DNA of 64,000 bases, from NCBI GenBank assembly GCA_011525695.1, contig WYBX01000084.1, positions 1 to 64,000 on the forward strand. The letters run 5' to 3'. The notes under the pieces were generated by a model. That model was not told the origin of the DNA. It saw only the letters and a program-made list of their open reading frames with translations, and did no database searches. The DNA comes from Verrucomicrobiia bacterium. GTDB taxonomy: Bacteria > Verrucomicrobiota > Verrucomicrobiia > Opitutales > Opitutaceae. Positions 18,573 to 27,709 of the stretch are shown here, one piece after another. Within the stretch, counting starts at the first letter, position 1; each line of letters starts with the position of its first letter. The position numbers were made by a program, and so were the translations under genes.

Positions 18573-21500
18573 TCAGCGCACCGCGACGCGCCCTACCTTG
18601 AATTTATCCCGGGAAACGCGCTTCGGCCCGCCGTCCGCGGGCTCCGCCGGAGCGTCCTTCGCGGCGGCAAATGCCGCCATGACGCGAATCGTGGGATTGG
18701 CCAGCAACGTGGGATCCCCGACCGGAATCGCCGCCTTGATCGCCTTGCGACATTTCATGATCAGCTGGACCAGGCCGAGTGAGTTCCCTCCGAGTTCGAA
18801 GTAATTATCGTCCAGCCCAACCTCGGCCAGGCCGAGGGCCTCTTTCCAGATTCCGGCCAGCTTCCGATCCGTTTCGGAAACGGGCGGGACGTACGTGCTG
18901 GAAATTTTCGGACGGGGCTGGCTGACCGCTGCACCGCCGGCGGATTCATGCGCATCCGTCCGGGAGGCATTCGTGTCTGCCGTCGTGGTGAGCAGGCGGC
19001 TCCAGGTTGCCGGATCAAACGGGCTGGCGAAAACGTGCGCAGGCGCGGCACCCGTGAGCACGGCGTCGATCACGCGCATGCCCTCTGCGGGGGAGATGCC
19101 GCCGAGAACCAGCTCCTCGAAGGGCGGAATGCCGGGCTTGCCGCCACCCGCCGGTCTTCCGTCGGAAAAATCGCGGGGCTGATGAACTTTCAGCTGGGGC
19201 TCCGCCAGCCGCTTCATCGTGAAGCCCGAGATTCGGGCGAGGACTTCACCCGAGGCCGCGACGAGAGTCACGTCCATGACGACCGTGTCTGACTGGCCCG
19301 CGTCGGCGCAACGCGCGACGCTGAAACACGTCGTGGGGAGCGACCGGAAGATTTCCACGTGCCGGTAGGAGAGCGGCACATAGAACCAGTTCGCCTCGGC
19401 ATAGCCGCGGACCAACGGCAGTGCAAACGCCGTGGCGATGTCCACCACCGCCGGATGGAACGGAGTTTCGGCGAGATCGGGGGCGAATTCACCGGGCAGG
19501 CTCATTTCCGCCAGTGCGATGCCATCGCCGAACCAGGCCTGCCGGATATTCGCCCAGCGCTTTCCGAAACGCAGCATCGTGTCCTGGCGCGTGGCTGGCT
19601 CCCCGGGATGGTAGACTCGATGAGCCAGCCCGCAGCGGGCACGCAGCGAGTTGATGTCCATCTGCCCGGGCAAGGCGCCAGGCACGAGCCGGGCCACGCC
19701 GCGTGCATGCTCGGACCACGCCCCGGCAGCGGTTCCGTCGATCGGCCGGCTGGTGACCACAAAATCCCCCTCGGGCTCGATTTCGATTTGCACCTCCGTC
19801 GGCCCCTCGACCACCAGCGGGGCAATGAAAACCAGATCCTGGATCGAGACGAAGGCCCCGTCCTGCGCCGGGCCCAGCGCGGCCCGGGCGAGTTCGAGAT
19901 AACCGGTGCCGGGGAACAGGGCGATCCCTTCCCGGTTGCGGTGGCCATCCAGAGCCCAAAGTCCCGCTGCGTCCCAGAGCGCCGAGAACCGGCGTTTCCC
20001 TTCAGGCACCGGCTGATGGGTTCCGAGGAAAGGATGCAGCGCAGGCGTGCCTGCCGTCGCGCGGTGGTTCGTCCCGGCTCCGGCAACGAGGCGGGCCGCG
20101 ATCCCGACATCGCGCCAGGCCCCCCAGCCAATCGTCCGTACCGGCCAGGGAAGCGCGCGATCCGCGCTGGCGGCGACGGCGTCGAGATATGCATTCCCGG
20201 CCGCATAATCCACCTGGCCGGGCAGCCCGAGCCAGGAACTGGTCGAGGAATAGAACACCACGAAATCAAGCGGGCGCTTCCGGAACACCTCGATGATGGC
20301 GGCGGTCCCGGCAACCTTGGGCCGGAGGACCCGTTCCATGGCCTCGCGCGATTTAATCGCGATGAGCCCGTCATCGACCATGCCCGCGCAATGGAATACG
20401 CCATCAATCTGGCCGAACCTCGCCTCGGCCGACTGCACCACCGACTCGAGCGAGGCGAAATTGGTGACCTCACCCTGGGCCACCATCACGTCGCCGAGTG
20501 ACTCGAATTGCCGCAGCTTGTCCTGGGCGGCATGGACCGCCCCGTTGTTGGCGGACGAGCGCGACACGAGGACCAGCTTCGCCCCCTGCGTGCTGGCGAG
20601 GTGATGCGCGAGTTCCAACCCCAGGCCGCCGAGTCCGCCGGTAATCATGTACACGCCGCCCCGCTTCAGGAGGCTGCGGGCAGTGGCGGGATCCGGCAAG
20701 GGCACGGGGGCGAGCGCGGGCGTCCACCGACGGCCGGCCCGCAGCACGATTTCACGGTGCTCCGGTTCGGCGCTGATCTCGGCGGCGAGGGCGGCCAGCG
20801 TTTCCGGGCGCTGCCGGCCGGCGAGCGAGGAACTGGCGACGTCAATCACCTGTGTGCGAACGGACGGGTATTCACGAGGAACGACGCGCAGGGCGCCAAT
20901 CACCAGATGCGGCGATGGATTCACGGCGCATTCGCCCGCGACACTGAAGCTGTCGGTGGTGACGGCCACGAGCCGCGGCGGCATGGCGTCGGCGATCGTG
21001 CCGAGCGCGCGGGCCAGCGAGATCACCTGGTTGAAGCTTTCGCCGGCTGGCTCGGTTCCGGGTTTGCCCGAGGGGTCGACCGGCGCCCCGGCAGCACCCA
21101 GGAAGACGACGAGCGGATTACCCCCTGCTGCACCGGCGGATTCGGCGAGGACGCGTTCGAAATCGCCCTCAGTGCCGGCCGTAATGTGAAACGTGTGCGG
21201 GTCCAGCCGCTCGTACCTCGCGCCGGGGACAACGCGGATCAGGGTGGGAATGCGACCGGAGCCGCCCAGGCGTTCCTGCAGCGAGGCACCGAGTTCGCTG
21301 GCAAGCGGATCCGCTCCGCCAACCAGGAGGATGCGATCCGGGCTAAGCCCGGCCCGGGCGGAGCCGGCGGGAAGCTCGAGCCAGGCGGGTCGGGAGAGCC
21401 ATCCCTCGATCTTGGGACGGCGCTCGAGTCGATCCGGTTCCGCGGCCACCATTGTCCCGGTGGACCGCCCGGCCTCGATCCAATACCGCTGGTGCTCGAA

Positions 21501-24137
21501 GGGGTAGGTGGGCAGTGGAATGCGGCGGGCAGGAGCGGCCGGCTGGACCTTGTCCCAATCGATTGGATACCCGAAGGACCAGATGCGGCCGAGCGCGGAG
21601 AGCAGGAACTGGTGGTCGGGACCGATCTCCTTGGGATGCCGCATCGAGGGGATGGCGGTCAGTTCATGCAGCGAGGCCAGGGAGGAGAGCGCGTTGCCCG
21701 GGCCGATTTCCACCAGCAGGCCGTTCGGATGGGCTTGCTGCAGCGCACGGAGCCCGGCGGAAAACCGGACGGTCTGGCGCAGATGCCGCACCCAGTACTC
21801 GGCGGTTCCGACCTCGGAGGCCTCGGCCACACGGCCCGTGAGATTGGAAATGAAGGGAATCTTCGGCGGCTGAAAACGGATGTCTGCGAATGCCGCCCGA
21901 AATTCATCCAGGAACGGATCCAGCATCCGCGAGTGTGCGGCGACGTTGATCCGGAGCCGCTGATTTTCAATGTCGAGGGCGTCGAGCCGGGCCGCCAGAT
22001 CCTCCACGTCCTCGACGGTGCCGGAAACCACGCACAGGCTGGGCGCGTTGACCGCGGCCAGCGAATGGCCAGGCGAAAGATGCGGTGCGAGTTCCGGTTC
22101 GTCCAGCCGGACGCTGAGCATGGCACCGGCCGGCAGCCGTTCAAAGATGCGGCCGCGGGCCACGACGATCGCCAGCGTGTCCGCGAGCGAAATCACGCCC
22201 GCGATGCAGGCCGCCGTGTATTCGCCCAGGCTGTGCCCGGTCATCATGGCTGGTTTCAGACCCAGCGAGATCCAGAGCTCCGCCATCGCCCGCTCGGTGA
22301 CGAAGATGGAAAGGATCGAGTAGAGCGGCCGTTCCAGCTGCTCGGCTGCCCACGCCTCCTTGCCCGCGGCGGGGAAGAGCAGGGAGCGCAAATCGATCTG
22401 CCAGCGGCGCTGGAGCAATTCCAGGCTTTCATCGAGCGCGCGACGGTAGACGGGATTATCCTCGTGCAGCTGGAGGCCCATGTTCGGGTATTGGACGCCG
22501 CCGCCCGGGAACATGTACACCAGCGTCGGCGCGGGATCGGCCGCCCGGCCGGTGAAGAGCCGCTTGGCATCCCGGGCTTCCAGTGTGGCCAGGGCGTCGG
22601 CCACGTCCCGGACCGCGATCACCCGGCGGTTTTTGAAGGCATGCCGGCCGGCACGCAGCGTGAACTCTGCGGCGGCCAAATCCAGCTGGGGATGCTCGCG
22701 AAGATGGGCGGCAAACCGGGCGATCATTTTATCGAGCACCTGCTCGTTGCGGCCCGACCAGGCCAGCAGGTGGGCCGGGTGCGCGACGGGGGCTGGTGCC
22801 ACTATGGGAGCCTCCTCGAGAATCACGTGGGCATTGGTGCCACCGACTCCGAGGGCGTTGATGCCGGCCCGGCGGACGTCCACCCCGGGCGGCAGGGTCC
22901 ATTCCCGGAGCCGGGCATTGACGAAGAACGGGCTGCGGTCGAATGGGATCTGGGGATTGGGCCGTTGGAAATGAAGCGTGGGTGGAATCAGTCGGTGCTT
23001 CAGGGCGAGGACGGTCTTGATGAAGCCGGCGACGCCAGCCGCCGTATCCAGGTGCCCGATATTGGTCTTCACGGCGCCCAGGGCGCAGAAGCCGCGTCCA
23101 TTGGACGATTCCCGGAATGCCTGGGTGAGCGCGGTCACCTCGATGGGATCGCCGATCTGGGTGCCGGTCCCATGGGTTTCAACATACGTGACCGTGCCGG
23201 CATCGATCCCGGCGACGGCAAGTGCCTCGGAAACAGCCGCGGCCTGGCCGTCCACGCTTGGAGCGAGGTAGCTGACCTTGCCGGCGCCGTCATTGTTGAC
23301 GGCCGAGCCAAGGATGAGGGCGTGGATGGTGTCGCCGTCGGCCACGGCATCGTCGTAGCGCTTGAGAATGACTGCGCCGACCCCGCTGCCGAAGACGGTC
23401 CCGGTGGAGGCGGCATCGAAGGAGCGGCAATGGCCGTCGTGCGACAGGATCTCGCCCTCCTGGTAGAGGTAGCCCTGCCGGTGGGGCAGTTCGATCGTGA
23501 CGCCGCCGGCAATGGCCAGGTCGCACTCGCCGGAAAGGATGCTCTGCGCGGCTGCGTGGATCGCGACGAGCGACGTGGAACACGCAGTCTGGATGGAGAT
23601 GCTGGGGCCGCGCAGATTGAACTGATACGAGAGCCGCGTTGTCAGGAAGTCCTTGTCATTGCCGGTGTGACGGACGAGGAAAAGCCCGGTGCCGTCCATG
23701 AGCTGCCGGTTCGGCGCAAGGTTCTGCGTGAAATATGCCTGCATGCCACAACCGGCGAAGGCGCCGATGGAACCGGAATAGGTGAGCGGATCGTAGCCCG
23801 CGTCCTCGAATGCCTCCCAACCGCACTCGAGAAAATGCCGGTGCTGGGGGTCCATGATGGACGCCTCCTTCGGGCTGAAACCGAAAAAGCCGGCATCGAA
23901 TTCCTCCATCCCGTCGAGCACGGCAGCGGACTTGACATAGGCGGGGTCCGCCAGTTGCGCGGGGGTCACGCCGGCCGCCCGCAGGACGTCCTCCGAAAGC
24001 GGCTTCGTTGATTCGACGCCGTCGCGCAGGTTGCACCAGAATTCATGGACGTTCCGGCCGCCAGGAAACCGGCACGCCATGCCAATTACGGCCACCGCAT
24101 TGGGGCGGGAAGGGTGCTTTGCACTCTCATCACTCAT
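18573..24137 (-). CDS. type I PKS module KS-AT-KR-DH-ACP
   Basis: 1854 residues from the ATG at 24137, overlapping the epimerase gene by 8 bases. The ketosynthase (about 12-430) has TACSTSL, HGTGT and KTNIGHL. The acyltransferase (about 545-850) has GHSLGEY. The ketoreductase (about 990-1350) has TGGLGGLG, a VDD motif suggesting B-type stereochemistry and the Ser-Tyr-Asn set in SSTSSWLGLPGQVDYAAGN. The dehydratase (about 1366-1640) has HRNREG, FPGTGYLE and HPAVVDIA. The carrier has ELGGNSLGL (about 1780). The order KR then DH is reversed from the usual AT-DH-KR-ACP. The AT motif AAHS fits neither YASH (methylmalonyl) nor HAFH (malonyl); the adjacent methylmalonyl-CoA genes favour methylmalonyl. 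The expected product is an alpha-methyl, alpha-beta unsaturated acyl chain. Confidence 0.92.
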   Translation of the reverse strand: MSDESAKHPSRPNAVAVIGMACRFPGGRNVHEFWCNLRDGVESTKPLSEDVLRAAGVTPAQLADPAYVKSAAVLDGMEEFDAGFFGFSPKEASIMDPQHRHFLECGWEAFEDAGYDPLTYSGSIGAFAGCGMQAYFTQNLAPNRQLMDGTGLFLVRHTGNDKDFLTTRLSYQFNLRGPSISIQTACSTSLVAIHAAAQSILSGECDLAIAGGVTIELPHRQGYLYQEGEILSHDGHCRSFDAASTGTVFGSGVGAVILKRYDDAVADGDTIHALILGSAVNNDGAGKVSYLAPSVDGQAAAVSEALAVAGIDAGTVTYVETHGTGTQIGDPIEVTALTQAFRESSNGRGFCALGAVKTNIGHLDTAAGVAGFIKTVLALKHRLIPPTLHFQRPNPQIPFDRSPFFVNARLREWTLPPGVDVRRAGINALGVGGTNAHVILEEAPIVAPAPVAHPAHLLAWSGRNEQVLDKMIARFAAHLREHPQLDLAAAEFTLRAGRHAFKNRRVIAVRDVADALATLEARDAKRLFTGRAADPAPTLVYMFPGGGVQYPNMGLQLHEDNPVYRRALDESLELLQRRWQIDLRSLLFPAAGKEAWAAEQLERPLYSILSIFVTERAMAELWISLGLKPAMMTGHSLGEYTAACIAGVISLADTLAIVVARGRIFERLPAGAMLSVRLDEPELAPHLSPGHSLAAVNAPSLCVVSGTVEDVEDLAARLDALDIENQRLRINVAAHSRMLDPFLDEFRAAFADIRFQPPKIPFISNLTGRVAEASEVGTAEYWVRHLRQTVRFSAGLRALQQAHPNGLLVEIGPGNALSSLASLHELTAIPSMRHPKEIGPDHQFLLSALGRIWSFGYPIDWDKVQPAAPARRIPLPTYPFEHQRYWIEAGRSTGTMVAAEPDRLERRPKIEGWLSRPAWLELPAGSARAGLSPDRILLVGGADPLASELGASLQERLGGSGRIPTLIRVVPGARYERLDPHTFHITAGTEGDFERVLAESAGAAGGNPLVVFLGAAGAPVDPSGKPGTEPAGESFNQVISLARALGTIADAMPPRLVAVTTDSFSVAGECAVNPSPHLVIGALRVVPREYPSVRTQVIDVASSSLAGRQRPETLAALAAEISAEPEHREIVLRAGRRWTPALAPVPLPDPATARSLLKRGGVYMITGGLGGLGLELAHHLASTQGAKLVLVSRSSANNGAVHAAQDKLRQFESLGDVMVAQGEVTNFASLESVVQSAEARFGQIDGVFHCAGMVDDGLIAIKSREAMERVLRPKVAGTAAIIEVFRKRPLDFVVFYSSTSSWLGLPGQVDYAAGNAYLDAVAASADRALPWPVRTIGWGAWRDVGIAARLVAGAGTNHRATAGTPALHPFLGTHQPVPEGKRRFSALWDAAGLWALDGHRNREGIALFPGTGYLELARAALGPAQDGAFVSIQDLVFIAPLVVEGPTEVQIEIEPEGDFVVTSRPIDGTAAGAWSEHARGVARLVPGALPGQMDINSLRARCGLAHRVYHPGEPATRQDTMLRFGKRWANIRQAWFGDGIALAEMSLPGEFAPDLAETPFHPAVVDIATAFALPLVRGYAEANWFYVPLSYRHVEIFRSLPTTCFSVARCADAGQSDTVVMDVTLVAASGEVLARISGFTMKRLAEPQLKVHQPRDFSDGRPAGGGKPGIPPFEELVLGGISPAEGMRVIDAVLTGAAPAHVFASPFDPATWSRLLTTTADTNASRTDAHESAGGAAVSQPRPKISSTYVPPVSETDRKLAGIWKEALGLAEVGLDDNYFELGGNSLGLVQLIMKCRKAIKAAIPVGDPTLLANPTIRVMAAFAAAKDAPAEPADGGPKRVSRDKFKVGRVAVR

Positions 24138-24606
24138 GGAAATTCTTTGTCGTGGGTTGGATGGAAAGGCTGCGGTTGTCAGTGGCGCGGCCGGGCTCTG
24201 CCAGTGCTGCCGGCGCGCAGAGTTCGACCAGCACGCCGGACATTCCTCGTGGGTGGAGAAATGCGATCTGCGCGCCATGCGCGCCGCCGCTCGGAACGCC
24301 CGAGAGCTGCTCGCAGCCGCCTTCGACCGCACGCGCCAGATCGACGGCGAGGGCGGACGAGCGCAAGGCGATATGATGGAGGCCTTCCCCGCGTTTCGCA
24401 ATGAACCGCGCAATCGGACTTTGTTCGGTTATCGGCTCGAGCAGCTCGATCCGGGACCCCTCCACCTCGAAGAATGCCACCCGAACATCCTGGTGCGTCA
24501 CGGTTTCGATCCGTTCGCAGGGGCGTCCGAGGACCCGTTCGTATCGGGGAATGGCGGCCGAAAGCGAACGCACCGCGATGCCGATGTGGTCGATGCCGTT
24601 GATCAT
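24130..24606 (-). CDS. mce: methylmalonyl-CoA epimerase
   Basis: A 158-residue protein of the vicinal-oxygen-chelate fold. It starts INGIDHIGIAVRSL (metal-binding His) and has EVEGSRIELLEP, GLHHIALRS and the late Glu in VLVELCAP, the pattern of methylmalonyl-CoA epimerases. It would interconvert the (2R) and (2S) forms, giving the (2S) isomer used by polyketide synthases. The gene lies 40 bases after the mutase subunit and its end overlaps the PKS start by 8 bases, so its translation is coupled to the enzyme that would use the product. The C-terminal about 25 residues beyond the fold are Ser/Thr-rich and unusual. A generic glyoxalase is possible, but the mutase context makes epimerase much more likely. 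Confidence 0.88.
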   Translation of the reverse strand: MINGIDHIGIAVRSLSAAIPRYERVLGRPCERIETVTHQDVRVAFFEVEGSRIELLEPITEQSPIARFIAKRGEGLHHIALRSSALAVDLARAVEGGCEQLSGVPSGGAHGAQIAFLHPRGMSGVLVELCAPAALAEPGRATDNRSLSIQPTTKNFHE

Positions 24607-24645
24607 GCGGGTCAGGGGTTGGGAATGGGTCTCGCGACGCGGTGT

Positions 24646-26313
24646 TCAGGGCCGATGTTCGCCCCAGACGCTCCGGAGGACGGCGCAGATTTCGCCCACC
24701 GTCGCGTAAGCGCGGACTGCGCTGACAATTTCGGGCATCACCGGCTTGCCGGCGCGGGCGGCGCCCTCGAGTTGGCCCAGCACCGTCCCGACGACCGCCG
24801 AATCCCGGCGCGCGCGGACGTCCGCCAGTCGTTCCAGCTGTGCGTCGACGCCGAGTCGGCCATCCGACGGATCCGTGGCAGGCGGGGCGGTCTCCGGCAC
24901 TTCTGTCCGAAAGCGGTTCACTCCCACGATGATCCGCTCGCCATGATCAATTGCGCGCTGCTGGCGGTAGGCTGACTCTTCGATCTGGCGCTGGATGAAA
25001 CCGGATTCGGTGGCGGCGAGCGCGCCGCCGGCGCGTTCGACCTCGGCCATGCAGTCGAGGATGGCGCGTTCCAGGGTGTCGGTCAGCATCTCGACGTGGT
25101 AGGATCCCCCGAGCGGATCCACCGAGTCCGCGATCCCGGTTTCGAAGGCAAGGATTTGCTGGATCCGCAATGCCGTTTCGGCACTGGCGTCGGTGGGAAG
25201 TGACAAGGCCTCGTCCTTGGCATTGACGTGGAGCGACTGGGCGCCACCGAGGATGGCAGCCATGGCCTGGAGCGTCACCCGGCCGAGATTGTTGTCGACC
25301 TGCTGGGCGGTGAGCGTGTGGCCGGCGGTCTGGACGTGGAACCGCAGCATGGCGCTTTCGAGCTTGGTCGCCCGGAACTTTTCGCGCACCAGCCGGGCCC
25401 AGATCCGGCGGGCGGCACGGAATTTCGCAATCTCCTCGAAGAAGTCGGAGGCCGCATTGAAGAAGAACGAGAGCCGCGGGGCAAAGGCATCGATGGCGAG
25501 TCCCCGCTGGAGCGCGGTCTCGACGTAGGCGATGGCATTGGCGAATGTGAAGGCGACCTCCTGTGCCGCGGTCGCGCCGGCCTCCCGGATGTGGTATCCG
25601 GAAATCGAGATCGGATTGAAACCAGGCATCTCCGCGGCACACCAGGCGATGAGTTCCCCGGCGAGGGCCAGGCTCGGACGGGGCGGAAAAATGTAGGTCC
25701 CGCGCGCCGTGTACTCCTTGAGGATGTCGTTCTGGACAGTGCCCTTGAGCTGCCGGAAACCGACCCCCTGCTGCTCGCCAACCACGGCATACATTGCGAG
25801 CAGGACCGCGGCCGGCGCGTTGATGGTCATCGAGGTCGAGACCCGGTCGAGTGGAATGTCCTGGAACAGCAGCTCCATGTCCGCGAGCGAATCAATGGCG
25901 ACCCCCACCTTGCCGACCTCGCCCCGGCTCAGGGGATGATCCGAGTCCAGTCCGAGCTGGGTGGGCAAATCGAAGGCCACGGAAAGGCCGTCCTGGCCGC
26001 TGGCCAGCAGCGCGCGGTAGCGGCGGTTCGATTCCGCCGCCGTGGCGAAGCCGGAATACTGGCGCATGGTCCAGAGCCGGCTGCGGTACATGGTGGGCCG
26101 GATTCCGCGCGTGAACGGGAACTCGCCCGGAAACCCCAGCCGTTCCTGATACGAGGGCTCCAACGACTCCGGTACGCTGAGCACCGGCACGGGCAGGCCC
26201 GAGGCCGTGACAAACGCCGCCCGCCTTTCGGGCAGCCGCCGGCGGGCGGGTTCCAGGACATTGGCGGACCAATCGCGGAAGGCGGGAGGAAGTGAGCCGT
26301 TCGAACCGTTCAT
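24646..26313 (-). CDS. methylmalonyl-CoA mutase, catalytic (large) subunit without B12 domain
   Basis: The protein has 555 residues and corresponds to the TIM-barrel, substrate-binding part of methylmalonyl-CoA mutase; the cobalamin-binding part is a separate gene (27227-27646). Residues matching those known from the Propionibacterium enzyme are visible: Tyr89 in PTMYRSRLWTMRQYSGF, Arg207 in ILKEYTARGTY and His244 in ISISGYHIREAGA. Isobutyryl-CoA mutases carry Phe and Gln at the first two positions, so this set points to methylmalonyl-CoA. The reaction is succinyl-CoA to (2R)-methylmalonyl-CoA in the biosynthetic direction. Its start overlaps the MeaB stop (ATGA). The N-terminal dimerisation arm is short but present (residues 1-50). 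Confidence 0.92.
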   Translation of the reverse strand: MNGSNGSLPPAFRDWSANVLEPARRRLPERRAAFVTASGLPVPVLSVPESLEPSYQERLGFPGEFPFTRGIRPTMYRSRLWTMRQYSGFATAAESNRRYRALLASGQDGLSVAFDLPTQLGLDSDHPLSRGEVGKVGVAIDSLADMELLFQDIPLDRVSTSMTINAPAAVLLAMYAVVGEQQGVGFRQLKGTVQNDILKEYTARGTYIFPPRPSLALAGELIAWCAAEMPGFNPISISGYHIREAGATAAQEVAFTFANAIAYVETALQRGLAIDAFAPRLSFFFNAASDFFEEIAKFRAARRIWARLVREKFRATKLESAMLRFHVQTAGHTLTAQQVDNNLGRVTLQAMAAILGGAQSLHVNAKDEALSLPTDASAETALRIQQILAFETGIADSVDPLGGSYHVEMLTDTLERAILDCMAEVERAGGALAATESGFIQRQIEESAYRQQRAIDHGERIIVGVNRFRTEVPETAPPATDPSDGRLGVDAQLERLADVRARRDSAVVGTVLGQLEGAARAGKPVMPEIVSAVRAYATVGEICAVLRSVWGEHRP

Positions 26314-27230
26314 GGGTTTGAAAGCGGGCGGCTGGTTTCGTGCGCTTCGGCCAGAATCCGCGCGAGATCGTCGGGCGGCAGGTTCAGATTGGCCATCGTG
26401 GCCAGCCGGGCGCGAAGCCGTGGTCGCAGCAGGGCCAGTGAATGCTCGACGATCCGCGCCTCGAGCCGGCTGCGATCGACGGGATGTCCATTGGGGGTCC
26501 GGCCGGCGGCATGACGCAGTTCGTCGATCGCGCCGACCAGTTCGGCAACCCCGCCGCCGTCGATCGCGTTGGTGGAAATGATCCGCCCGCCGCGATGCTC
26601 GAGTTCCGCCGCCAGTGCCGAATGCAGCGCGGATGCGCCAGGGAGATCGGCCTTGTTCAGGACCACCAGATCCGCCACGTCGAGCACGCCGGCCTTCATC
26701 ATCTGAATGTCATCGCCCAAGCCCGGCGCCGTGAGGGCGACCACCAGGCCGGCAATCCCCGCAATCTCGGATCCAATCTGGCCGACGCCGACGGTTTCCA
26801 CAAACACGGGCCGGCAGCCCGCGGCGGCCAGGAGCCGGACTACGGCAGCGGTTGCGGCACTCACCCCGCCCAGTGAGCCCCGGGAAGCCAGGGAGCGAAT
26901 GACCACGTTGGGCGAGCAGGCATGCCGCATCCAGCGGATGCGGTCGCCCAGAATCGCGCCATCGTGGACCGAGGACGTGGGATCGACGGCCACCACGCCG
27001 ACCCGTGAATCCCGTTGCTTGTAGACTTCGATCAGGCAATCGAGCAGCGATGATTTGCCGGCGCCCGGTGCACCCGTTATTCCGACGACATCCGCCTTCG
27101 ATGCCAGAAGGGGAACTTGATCGAGCAGGGCCTCGGCGGTGGCGCCTCCCGCCTCGACGATGCTGATCGCCCGTGCCAGGGCACGCAGATCCCCCTGCTG
27201 GAGTGCAGCGATGATCGCGGTGAGATTCAT
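26310..27230 (-). CDS. meaB: MeaB-type GTPase chaperone of B12-dependent mutase
   Basis: A 306-residue G-protein of the MeaB/ArgK family. It has Walker [16 protein letters not shown], switch and Walker B-like segments ([30 protein letters not shown]) and NKADLPGA for guanine recognition. These proteins protect and repair the adenosylcobalamin mutase and gate cofactor loading. The gene lies between the B12-binding subunit and the catalytic subunit, with ATGA overlaps on both sides, so the three products are made in step. An arginine/ornithine transport role, an old label for this family, is not supported by context. Confidence 0.92.
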   Translation of the reverse strand: MNLTAIIAALQQGDLRALARAISIVEAGGATAEALLDQVPLLASKADVVGITGAPGAGKSSLLDCLIEVYKQRDSRVGVVAVDPTSSVHDGAILGDRIRWMRHACSPNVVIRSLASRGSLGGVSAATAAVVRLLAAAGCRPVFVETVGVGQIGSEIAGIAGLVVALTAPGLGDDIQMMKAGVLDVADLVVLNKADLPGASALHSALAAELEHRGGRIISTNAIDGGGVAELVGAIDELRHAAGRTPNGHPVDRSRLEARIVEHSLALLRPRLRARLATMANLNLPPDDLARILAEAHETSRPLSNP

Positions 27231-27646
27231 GAAGTGATGAGCCCCCGTTGCCGGCGGGTTTCGCCGGCGAGTTCCCGGAACAACACCAGCATTTCCTCGA
27301 GCGAGCTGCCTGGCGTGAAGATTGCCCGCACGCCCGCTGCCCGCAGGGTGATGATGTCGGGTTCGGGGATGATGCCACCGCCAACCACGGCAATGTCCCC
27401 GGCTCCACGCTCCTTCAGGAGCCGGAAGATTTCCGCGAAGATCTCCAGGTGAGCGCCGGAGAGGATCGAAAGCCCGATCACATCGACATCCTCCTGGATG
27501 GCGGACGAGACGATCTCCTCCGGCGTTCGGCGAATCCCGGTATAAACGACCTCGAATCCGTCGTCCCGCAGGCAGCGGGCGATATACTTGGCGCCGCGGT
27601 CATGGCCATCGAGTCCGGGTTTGGCGATGAGGATTTTTCCACGCAT
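27227..27646 (-). CDS. methylmalonyl-CoA mutase, cobalamin-binding (small) subunit
   Basis: 139 residues with the complete B12-binding Rossmann-like domain. It has the DxHxxG signature in [10 protein letters not shown] (the His is the lower axial ligand of cobalt), then SILSGAH and [11 protein letters not shown], which hold the nucleotide tail. It matches the C-terminal domain of single-chain mutases; split forms are known from archaea and from bacterial isobutyryl-CoA-type enzymes. It precedes meaB with an ATGA overlap. With the 555-residue subunit it should form the active heteromer. The upstream neighbour is the formyltransferase-containing NRPS, whose stop is 63 bases away. Confidence 0.92.
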   Translation of the reverse strand: MRGKILIAKPGLDGHDRGAKYIARCLRDDGFEVVYTGIRRTPEEIVSSAIQEDVDVIGLSILSGAHLEIFAEIFRLLKERGAGDIAVVGGGIIPEPDIITLRAAGVRAIFTPGSSLEEMLVLFRELAGETRRQRGLITS

Positions 27647-27709
27647 GTTGGTATCTGGTCGGGCCGTCGTGGACGGGATGGAGTGGTTTCGGGGTTCGCT
27701 GCAACCGGA

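Noticed and set aside
22050..22260. Firm call of methylmalonyl specificity for the AT from its own motifs
   Set aside because: GHSLG and AAHS match neither standard signature; the methylmalonyl prediction rests on gene context only.
20508..24011. A 1167-codon plus-strand open frame, and other long plus-strand frames across 5.8-45 kb
   Set aside because: It lies exactly antisense to the PKS with recognisable KS/AT/KR/DH motifs. Its translation is rich in Gly, Arg, Glu and His without domains, as expected for the complement of GC-rich code.
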